NCBI GenBank assembly: GCA_021156265.1
Contig: JAJNBR010000099.1
Coordinates: forward strand, 1 to 12,307
DNA length: 12,307 bases
From: Flavipsychrobacter sp.
GTDB lineage: Bacteria > Bacteroidota > Bacteroidia > Chitinophagales > Chitinophagaceae
Direction of reading: 5' to 3'
Shown in pieces: positions 5,997 to 12,307 of this stretch; the first letter of the stretch is position 1; the number at the start of each line of letters is the position of its first letter. The notes beneath the pieces were generated by a model. That model was not told where the DNA came from. It was given only the letters and a program-made list of their open reading frames with translations, and did not search any database. A program made the translations under genes and the position numbers.

Positions 5997-8582
5997 CTAA
6001 GTTGTTTCAGCAGTCTGCCTCTTGATGCGCTTTTTAATCCATTTTTCAAGCTCAACGGCATGGAAAATACTTACACTTAGTGCCAGGCAAATGAGTAATT
6101 CCCTACCCGACAACGGCTGTGTTTCGAATATTTCGTTCGCGATTGGCAAGTAGATAACTCCCATTTGAAGCATCAACGTTACTAATATGGTAGCTAAAAG
6201 TGGCTTGTTACTCGAAAATCCTTTGATGTATATAAAATCGTAATCGCTACGTATGGCAAATACGTGGCCCAGCTGAGCGAGCGACAAAACCGTAAACACC
6301 ATCGTTTGCCATCGATTACTTTGTAATTGTATAGCAATAGCCTCGGTGAAAAGTGTTACAATCGCCATCAGCGCTCCAACCCACAGTATGTGAATACCCA
6401 CACCACCAGCGAATATACTTTCCGACGACGGACGAGGAGGTCTGCTCATTATATTTTTTTCTGCCTTCTCAGAAGCGAGAGCTAATCCCGGTAACCCGTC
6501 CGTCACGAGATTGATCCACAGAATATGTATCGGTTGCAACGGAACAGGAAGCCCCACTAGTGGCGCACAAAATATGATCAATATTTCAGCTCCGTTACAA
6601 GTCATAATGTATTTTATAAACCTTCGAATGTTATCATAGATGCGCCGACCCTCCTTAATGGCCTTAACAATTGTAGCAAAATTGTCATCAAGCAAAATCA
6701 TATCTGCTGCAGCTTTGCTAACGTCTGTTCCTGTTACACCCATAGCAACTCCGATGTCAGCCATTCTCAGGGAAGGAGCATCATTAACGCCATCACCTGT
6801 CATTGCAACGAAGTGTTTCTTTTGTTGCAGCGCTTGGACGATTGTTAATTTTTGATCCGGAGAGACACGTGCGTATACACTTATATCTTCTACTCTGTTT
6901 ACCAAGGTTTCGTATGGCAATTTGTCAAGCTGGCTTCCTGCGATTGCTAAATCATCAGCAGCCAATATCTCCAACTCACGTGCAATTGCTGAAGCCGTTT
7001 CCACATGATCTCCCGTAATCATAACCGGACGAATACCGGCTGTCTTGCATTCATTTATTGCCTCCTTGACATCAGGGCGTAGCGGATCAATCAACCCTAC
7101 GAGCCCTGCGAAAATCAAGTTATTCTCTACGCTTGGGTCATTAATAGAATCATAATGAAGAGGCAGTAACCGATAACCCACCGCCAAAACCCGTATTCCA
7201 TTTGAGGCCAAAACATTAGCCTCCTCCAATATACTTTTGGTATCGACCTTGTCTATCAAACGGTCGCAAACAGATTCCACAGCACCTTTAGTGAAGACTA
7301 TGTAACTGTCTCCAAACTTGTGAACAGTGGTCATGCACTTGCGCTCCGTATCAAACGGAATTTCGGCGACTCTCGGCAATTCCATCAATAGCTGCTCTAC
7401 AAGATTCTCTGAATAGGTAGCAATCATGTAATCAACCAATGCCAATTCCGTAGGGTCACCAACCCATTTGCCGTCGGCGGTTTTCTGAACATCATGGTTA
7501 AGCACCATTCCAAGTTCCAAAGCCGTTACACCATCCTTTATAATGGCTGCTCCGACAGCCGGTCTTACATCACAAATACTCATTCTATTCTGTGTCAGTG
7601 TACCAGTCTTGTCTGAACAGATAAAGCTTACGCTACCAAGAGTTTCCACAGCCGAAAGTTTTCGCACCAATGCGTTTTGATTAACTAACCTTTTGGCGCC
7701 TCTTGCCAGTGCAATAGTAATCAACGCGGGTAAAGCTTCGGGAATAGCTGCTACGGCCAACGATGTAGCTATTAAGAGTGTATCTATCGGATCTTCACCG
7801 CGTATTATTCCAAAGACAAACAATAGAGCACAAATAGTAATTACAATCCACGAAATCTTCCTCCCTAATTCGCTCATTTTTTTCTGCAGTGGCGTTGGCG
7901 GTTCATCTGCCTGAAGCATCCTGGCGATCTTTCCGATCTCAGTGTCCATCCCTGTCCGCACGACAATTCCGGCTCCACGGCCGTTGACGACAAGTGTGCC
8001 TTTGAATGCCATGTTCAGCAAGTCCCCTAATGTATAATCATTCAGTTCCAATATCTCAGCTGTCTTGATCACCGATGCTGATTCTCCTGTTAGTGAGGAC
8101 TCTTCTATACGCAATCCATGGACATCGATTATCCTCATGTCGGCTGGTACGACATTTCCCGCTTCAAGTACTACAATGTCTCCGGGCACAAGCAATTTGG
8201 ATGATATATGCTTAAACTGCCCGTTTCGTGTAACTTTAGTCGTTGGTGTTGCCAACTGTTTTAAAGCGATAATGGCTTTTTCGGCCCGGTACTCTTGTAT
8301 AAAACCGATCACTGCATTGAGAATTACAATCACCAGAATTATCACTGCGTCAATGAAATCTCCTGCAATAGCAGACACGACAGCCGCAATACATAAAACG
8401 AGGATCATAAACTGTTTAAACTGCGCCAGGAAAACTTCCAGTGCCGACCTCGCTTTCTTCTCTTCCAGTACATTTGGGCCATAAGTGGCTAACCGCTGTT
8501 CAACAGCAGCAGTTGACAGCCCTTGCAACGAACTACCCATTTCGTCTATAATGCGGTCTGTCGCTAAAAGATGCCAATTCAT
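5997..8582 (-). CDS. P2A-type calcium (cation)-transporting P-type ATPase
   Basis: This 861-residue inner-membrane pump of the SERCA/PMR1-like type couples ATP hydrolysis to cation export, most likely Ca2+ or possibly Mn2+. An N-terminal cation-ATPase domain (about 1-70) and M1-M2 (about 55-95) precede the A-domain TGES (165-168). The phosphorylated SDKTGTLTQN follows with Asp324, then KGA (432-434), TGD (523-525) and TGDGVNDAP (595-603). Ion-site residues are visible: PEALP in M4 (Glu282), N663 and E666 in M5 (CNGAE), and N691, T694 and D695 in M6 (INLVTDG). In M8 the segment TMVFTVLSLAQLGHVFAIRS has Gln770 at the position of SERCA Glu908, so site I may be altered. Ten membrane helices and full length are present, and no truncation is seen. 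It lies 75 bases downstream of the broken P1B ATPase and before a sensor kinase. Confidence 0.93.
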   Translation of the reverse strand: MNWHLLATDRIIDEMGSSLQGLSTAAVEQRLATYGPNVLEEKKARSALEVFLAQFKQFMILVLCIAAVVSAIAGDFIDAVIILVIVILNAVIGFIQEYRAEKAIIALKQLATPTTKVTRNGQFKHISSKLLVPGDIVVLEAGNVVPADMRIIDVHGLRIEESSLTGESASVIKTAEILELNDYTLGDLLNMAFKGTLVVNGRGAGIVVRTGMDTEIGKIARMLQADEPPTPLQKKMSELGRKISWIVITICALLFVFGIIRGEDPIDTLLIATSLAVAAIPEALPALITIALARGAKRLVNQNALVRKLSAVETLGSVSFICSDKTGTLTQNRMSICDVRPAVGAAIIKDGVTALELGMVLNHDVQKTADGKWVGDPTELALVDYMIATYSENLVEQLLMELPRVAEIPFDTERKCMTTVHKFGDSYIVFTKGAVESVCDRLIDKVDTKSILEEANVLASNGIRVLAVGYRLLPLHYDSINDPSVENNLIFAGLVGLIDPLRPDVKEAINECKTAGIRPVMITGDHVETASAIARELEILAADDLAIAGSQLDKLPYETLVNRVEDISVYARVSPDQKLTIVQALQQKKHFVAMTGDGVNDAPSLRMADIGVAMGVTGTDVSKAAADMILLDDNFATIVKAIKEGRRIYDNIRRFIKYIMTCNGAEILIIFCAPLVGLPVPLQPIHILWINLVTDGLPGLALASEKAEKNIMSRPPRPSSESIFAGGVGIHILWVGALMAIVTLFTEAIAIQLQSNRWQTMVFTVLSLAQLGHVFAIRSDYDFIYIKGFSSNKPLLATILVTLMLQMGVIYLPIANEIFETQPLSGRELLICLALSVSIFHAVELEKWIKKRIKRQTAETT

Positions 8583-8657
8583 AGAATAGATTATCCTAAT
8601 TTCAGTTTAAAGACGTCGTTAACAACATGCATATCGCTAATACAAAATCCTGCATTT

Positions 8658-9605
8658 TTATGCGGTCAAGTCTGATTCAATCTTACGTTTGAAAGTAAGA
8701 CGAAGCGAATTGAGAATCGCCAAAACATCAATGCCTTCTTGTAACAGCGCCCCTTTTACCGGAGGAATGAATCCCCACGCAGCAAATCCCATGGCAATAA
8801 TGCTCAATGCCATTCCGCCTATGACACTTTGAAGTAAAATGCGGCGCATTGCAATACTGATGTGAAGTAATTCATCCACCTTTACAAGTGTGCTATCTAA
8901 AATGACTGCTCCTGCCGCCTCTGCAGTCGCATTGCTGTATTGCCCAAATGCAATGCCAACTGTAGCTGATGCAAGTGCCGGCGCGTCATTAATGCCGTCT
9001 CCCATAAATAATGTGGGTGATTTCGCAGTCTCCGCCCGAACAACGGCCACTTTTTGCTCCGGACTTTGCGAAGCAAGGGCATTCTTGATCCCAAGTGTCT
9101 TCGCCAGGTATTCTACTTCTGAAGCACGATCGCCCGAAAGAAGTATGATCTTCCTGAACTGATGGATGGGTGCAAGATGACTGATAAACGATTGTCCGTC
9201 GGCACGCGGTGCATCCAGAAAGCGAAGTGTTGCCGCATACATGCCGTTTCGCAATATGACACATTCCAATCCAGCGGATGTAGGAGGTAATAATGCCGCT
9301 ATGTTCTCCAGGGTGCCGACAAGTTTTTTTCGATGGGTAATACGGATTTCGTCTCCGTCGAGTTGCCCGATAAGCCCTTGACCCGGTCTTTCGGAGACGC
9401 TCTTTGCTTTCACCAAAGGAAGCTGTGCTTGCACTGCCGCATTTAAAATAGCGCCTGACAGTGGATGTTTCGAATAGCGTTCAAGACTTGCGGTCCACTG
9501 TAAAACGTCTTCTTTTGATATGCCAGGCGCGGGAAATATCTCTGTGAGCACAGGTTTCCCGTAGGTCAGAGTGCCTGTTTTGTCAAAGATCGCAGTGATA
9601 TAGCG
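8658..9605 (-). pseudogene. C-terminal part of a disrupted P1B-type heavy-metal ATPase
   Basis: This open frame carries the phosphorylation and nucleotide domains and the last two membrane helices of a heavy-metal pump. The phospho-Asp motif FDKTGTLTYGKP is encoded at about 9587-9552 (Asp codon 9584-9582). The HP motif ERYSKHPLSGAI, LLSGDRASEV and GDGINDAPAL follow, and M7-M8 end in LLQEGIDVLAILNSLRL. The QE-x2-D-x4-ILN-x-L-R ending, with the TPC motif in the other half, points to the P1B-5-like subgroup linked to Ni/Fe or other divalent metals (family knowledge, not proven here). No normal start codon lies upstream of DKTGT: a TAG at 9608-9606 closes the frame, and the first usual candidate, GTG at 9551, is past the catalytic Asp. 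It is therefore unlikely to make a working subunit by itself. The stop at 8658 is followed 75 bases later by the calcium-type pump. Confidence 0.85.
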
Positions 9606-10477
9606 CTAATGATTGTGACAGGAATTGCAATAAGAAGTGGGCATGGCGTGGCAACAACCAGAACTGCAAGAAAACGCATTGAATCACCGCTAAAAAACCA
9701 GGCAGCCAGCCCGAACACTAACGCAACAGGTGTAAATATGGCTCCGATCTGATCGCCCAAACGACGGGCGGTTGGACGTTTTTGTTCCGCATCCTGCATC
9801 ACTGCCATGATCTGCGCATATCGCGAATCTGTTGGCAGTTTCTCAGCCCTGATTGTCAACGCCACTTCTCCATTAATCGAGCCGGATAAAACAGCAACGC
9901 CAGGCGCTTTAGACACAAAGTATGGCTCACCTGTAAGATAAGATTCATCCATTGAGCCATTCCCATCAATAACAACACCGTCCACCGGTGCAACCTCATG
10001 TGGGAATATGACAACTTCGTCTCCAATAGCAATTTCATTGAGATTGATCTCGTCAAGCTTATCGCCTTTTCTTCTATGGGCTGTCGAAGGCATACGTTCT
10101 GCTAACGTCCTCAATACCGATGAAGCCTTTCGAACAGCATAGGACTCGAGCACCTGACCACCACTCAACATCAGAATAATTAAAACTGCAGCCAGATATT
10201 CGCCGAGCAATGCCCCCGTTACAAATGCCACCACCCCCAACAAGTCGGAACCGAAATCTCCGGCAAAGGCCTTACGCGCAATTGGAAGAAAAACCGGAAT
10301 ACCACTAATAGCAATAGCCAAAAACAGCGGGATATTGGTTATTACCTCAGCAGCACCGGCCCAACGCAATATAAAATGAATTGGAATGGCGAAAAGGCAA
10401 AGTATAGCCGCAACCAAATCCCAATTTATTTGCTTCGACGAAAGAGACTTAATTTCCGGCTGCGTTTTCATTGACAT
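9566..10477 (-). pseudogene. N-terminal part of a disrupted P1B-type heavy-metal ATPase
   Basis: This 303-codon frame supplies the first six membrane helices and actuator domain of a metal-exporting P1B ATPase. There is no N-terminal heavy-metal-associated (CxxC) domain. Helices lie at about 20-38, 48-66, 78-94 and 96-110, followed by the LSGGQVLESYAVRKASSVL linker. The A-domain TGEP is at 182-185, and the last helix pair contains VVATPCPLLIAIPV with the metal-binding TPC (277-279). After ISAISL the frame departs from the family: instead of the expected segment of roughly 22 residues leading to TAIFDKTGT, it reads RSLTKQAL and stops at 9566. The other half resumes in a different frame at the same place. 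An intact protein would be about 630 residues. Start at 10477, with a second ATG two codons later. It lies 53 bases after the UspA gene and is probably transcribed with it. Confidence 0.87.
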
Positions 10478-10503
10478 TTTGTCTTAATACTTTTATCCTG
10501 TAC

Positions 10504-10513
10504 ATCAGCTGAT
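10504..10513. repeat. Short perfect palindrome upstream of the heavy-metal ATPase
   Basis: ATCAGCTGAT is a 10-base perfect palindrome in the 53-base gap between the UspA and P1B-ATPase genes. It could be a small operator or chance; no second copy is seen nearby. Confidence 0.3.
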
Positions 10514-10530
10514 ATTATTCTGAAGGAACG

Positions 10531-11367
10531 CTAGTCGAGCTTATTAAATGTCAATAGAGGCATTTTTCCGTAAAAAGAATACTCCTTTGCATTGCTCAAC
10601 AACAAAAATTTTTCAAAGAATGATTTCTTTTGATCGGTAAACATGACTATAAGTGAGCGCGGCAATCTCTCAATCTCTTCATTGATCTCTTCAAGCATCG
10701 ATTTGTCAGCATTTCTGCTCCTATAAGCTATATCGACTTCGTATCCACATTCATTCCGCAAAGTTCTCTCGAGGTACTCTTTATCCGGCAGAGAATCATA
10801 GGAATAATAGAAATGCAGCATCTCAATATTGGCCTGGAGCGGCGAAGCAAAGGCTACAACTTTTGCCAATTCCTTCTTATAAGCCGTCATATCAGTCAGG
10901 TATAGCACGTGCTTAATCTCCTTATATGGGCATCCGCTTGGAATACATAGAACTGGTATCTTCGAATGAATGATTAATTTGCTAGTGTTTCCGCCAAATA
11001 GTTTCCTAAGGCCACCGGCACCACGAGTGCTTATACAAACGTAAGCGCATTGGTGTGTTTCTGCATATTCCAACACCCCATCAACAATATCGAAGTTGTG
11101 ATACGCCTCTAACTTTAGCGCTTCCGGAGACAAGTTTAGGGATTGCAATAATGGCTGAACAAAAGCTGCCAGCTCGGCCTCAAGTGTGTCTTTATACCTT
11201 TGTACGTAATAGTTGTATTCACTGTCACTCCAGAAACTTGCGCGTAGAACTGTATAGATATGTAAAACAACAAGTTCGGCTTTTCTTGCCTTGGCAAGAT
11301 TAGCGGCATAAACTACTCCTGCATTGGAGTTAGTTGAGAAGTCGGTAGTCACTAATATTTTTTCCAT
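10531..11367 (-). CDS. Universal stress protein, tandem UspA domains
   Basis: This is a 278-residue cytosolic protein with two UspA-type alpha/beta domains. Domain 1 (about 1-145) begins MEKILVTTDFSTNSNAGVVY and ends with the nucleotide-binding pattern STRGAGGLRKLFGGNTSKLI plus the strand IPVLCIPSG. This glycine-rich G-x2-G...G-x-N-T loop is usual for ATP-binding Usp proteins. Domain 2 (about 150-278) begins IKHVLYLTDMTAYKKELAKV and ends in FFEKFLLLSNAKEYSFYGKM-PLLTF, without the glycine loop, so it probably does not bind nucleotide. Tandem Usp proteins of this kind are widespread in Bacteroidota and are tied to stress, starvation or low-oxygen states. It lies between a D-lactate dehydrogenase-type gene (51 bases upstream) and the P1B ATPase (53 bases downstream), all on the same strand. 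Confidence 0.9.
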   Translation of the reverse strand: MEKILVTTDFSTNSNAGVVYAANLAKARKAELVVLHIYTVLRASFWSDSEYNYYVQRYKDTLEAELAAFVQPLLQSLNLSPEALKLEAYHNFDIVDGVLEYAETHQCAYVCISTRGAGGLRKLFGGNTSKLIIHSKIPVLCIPSGCPYKEIKHVLYLTDMTAYKKELAKVVAFASPLQANIEMLHFYYSYDSLPDKEYLERTLRNECGYEVDIAYRSRNADKSMLEEINEEIERLPRSLIVMFTDQKKSFFEKFLLLSNAKEYSFYGKMPLLTFNKLD

Positions 11368-11376
11368 AGTTACAAG

Positions 11377-11381
11377 TCCTT
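11377..11381 (-). promoter_or_regulatory. Ribosome-binding site of the UspA gene
   Basis: AAGGA lies 9 bases before the ATG at 11367 on the minus strand. It is one of the few good Shine-Dalgarno matches in the window and supports the chosen start. Confidence 0.5.
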
Positions 11382-11418
11382 ATATCCGTTATAAAACACT
11401 AATACATTCGCACTCTGG

Positions 11419-12307
11419 CTAAAACAGATCATTTTTACAGTACCCTCTTTCCGCCCATTCGTTTAGATTAGAAACTGTAGTTTCCGCTATGCCGGTTAGC
11501 GCCTCATGAGTTAGAAAAGCCTGGTGTCCGGTAACCAGCACATTGGGATACGACCTAAGCTGAATAAACAAATCATCACCATTTTTCTGATACCGCACAT
11601 CCTCGAAAAAGAAGCGCTTTTCGTTTTCATATACATCCAGCCCGGCAAAACCAACGGTTCCCTCATCAAGTGCATCTATTAGCGCCATTGTGTCAATAAT
11701 GGCGCCACGCGCAGTGTTAATTAGTGTTATACCTTTTTTCATACAAGCAAATGCCTCCTTACAGATAAGATGCTTTGTATTGACATTCAATGGACAATGA
11801 ATGGAAATAACATCTGAGTATTTGTACAGTTCTTTTAACGATACATACGTGATATTGATGAGAGACTGCAATGTATGATCCGGCACTGGATCATACGCCA
11901 GGAGGTTGCAACCGAAACCATTCATTATTTGAGCAAAGGCTCTTCCAATTTTTCCAGTGCCTATTATTCCCACTGTTTTGCCATGCAGGTCGAATCCCTT
12001 TAGCGCATCGATACGATAGTCGCCAATATCCATAAGCTTTTGCCCCAGAACAATTTTTCTATTGACAGCCAGCAATAGTGCGGCTGCGTGTTCTGCCACG
12101 GAATAAGGCGAGTATTCCGGTACATTGGCAACTTTCATCCCCAGGTGTTTTGCTTTTTCAACATCGACATGATCGTAGCCGACGCTCCGCAGACAAACAT
12201 ATCGGACGCCGATATCAAAAAGCGATCCCAAAATCTCAGCGTTTGCAGCATCCGATGTAAACAAGCCAACAGCCTCGGCACCGTTAGCAAGGTGGACAGT
12301 TTGTATG
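11419..12307 (-). CDS. D-lactate dehydrogenase-type 2-hydroxyacid dehydrogenase, 5' end outside window
   Basis: This is an NAD-dependent D-isomer 2-hydroxyacid dehydrogenase, most like fermentative D-lactate dehydrogenase (pyruvate to D-lactate). About 296 residues are visible; the frame stays open to the right edge, and by comparison with the roughly 330-residue E. coli LdhA some 35 N-terminal residues are missing. Visible features are LRSVGYDHVDVEKAKHLGMK, VPEYSPYSVAEHAAALLLAV and the dinucleotide-binding GIIGTGKIGRAF. The catalytic residues are Arg in LINTARGAIIDT, Glu in GLDVYENEKRFFFEDV and His in VTGHQAFLTHEAL. The YENE...FFFED and TGHQAFLTxEAL segments are characteristic of LdhA rather than of other family members. 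A TTG at 12264 could mimic a start, but coding sequence clearly continues upstream of it. It is the first of the minus-strand genes in the stress/ion cluster. Confidence 0.9.
   Translation of the reverse strand, partial: IQTVHLANGAEAVGLFTSDAANAEILGSLFDIGVRYVCLRSVGYDHVDVEKAKHLGMKVANVPEYSPYSVAEHAAALLLAVNRKIVLGQKLMDIGDYRIDALKGFDLHGKTVGIIGTGKIGRAFAQIMNGFGCNLLAYDPVPDHTLQSLINITYVSLKELYKYSDVISIHCPLNVNTKHLICKEAFACMKKGITLINTARGAIIDTMALIDALDEGTVGFAGLDVYENEKRFFFEDVRYQKNGDDLFIQLRSYPNVLVTGHQAFLTHEALTGIAETTVSNLNEWAERGYCKNDLF

Noticed and set aside
8065..8484. 139-codon plus-strand open frame inside the calcium-type ATPase
   Set aside because: It is antisense to a fully conserved ATPase region with TGES and membrane helices; a reading-frame shadow.
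9566..10477. A natural two-subunit (split) heavy-metal ATPase
   Set aside because: The connector between the metal-binding helix and the phosphorylation motif is missing, and the second half has no normal start before its catalytic Asp, so disruption is the simpler reading.
12078..12264. TTG at 12264 as the real start of the dehydrogenase
   Set aside because: In-frame sequence upstream (ANGAEAVGL) matches the family, so the gene continues beyond the right edge.
1..12307. CRISPR array, tRNA, rRNA, intact insertion sequence or phage-defence system
   Set aside because: No regularly spaced repeats, cloverleaf-like segments, transposase motifs or defence-gene motifs were seen in either strand.

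Overview
The window looks like chromosomal DNA of a member of the Bacteroidota, probably near the Chitinophagaceae or another soil/freshwater Sphingobacteriia-type lineage. The protein families (ArsR-SRPBCC-DoxX cassette, MpaB-like oxygenase, PAS histidine kinase, tandem UspA) fit that group. So does a textbook Bacteroidota promoter (TTTG, 20-nt spacer, TATATTTG) in front of the ArsR gene, and so does the general lack of strong Shine-Dalgarno sequences. The lineage is inferred from family resemblance and promoter type only; no rRNA or marker gene is present.

Layout. Positions 1-1456 (minus strand) hold a tight four-gene operon: ArsR-type repressor, SRPBCC/AHSA1 protein, DoxX-like membrane protein and the start of a DUF1801/YdeI-type protein that runs off the left edge. 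Its promoter carries two near-identical imperfect palindromes, one filling the -33/-7 spacer and one covering the end of the -7 box and the start site. Positions 1503-1935 contain no convincing gene. A second SRPBCC gene (1936-2412, plus) converges on an MpaB/DUF2236-type oxygenase gene (2426-3217, minus). Positions 3218-3935 lack an intact gene. They hold a locally GC-rich stretch with what looks like a frameshifted remnant of a beta-rich, tail-fibre-like domain, followed by a GC-rich hairpin.

Positions 3936-12307 are all minus strand and run, in transcription order, from the right edge leftwards: a D-lactate dehydrogenase-type 2-hydroxyacid dehydrogenase (5' end outside the window), a tandem-domain universal stress protein, a P1B-type heavy-metal ATPase, a P2A/SERCA-like calcium ATPase, and an orphan PAS-PAS-PAS histidine kinase. 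Gaps are 51, 53, 75 and about 100-120 bases, so the first genes may be co-transcribed. The theme is cation homeostasis plus stress or fermentation adaptation.

The two most notable points are these. The P1B ATPase is broken: about 20-22 codons between the TPC-containing membrane helix and the DKTGT phosphorylation motif are missing, and the reading frame is shifted at the junction. The calcium-type pump keeps nearly all SERCA ion ligands but has Gln where SERCA has Glu908 in M8. I saw no CRISPR array, tRNA, rRNA, intact insertion sequence or clearly novel multi-gene system.
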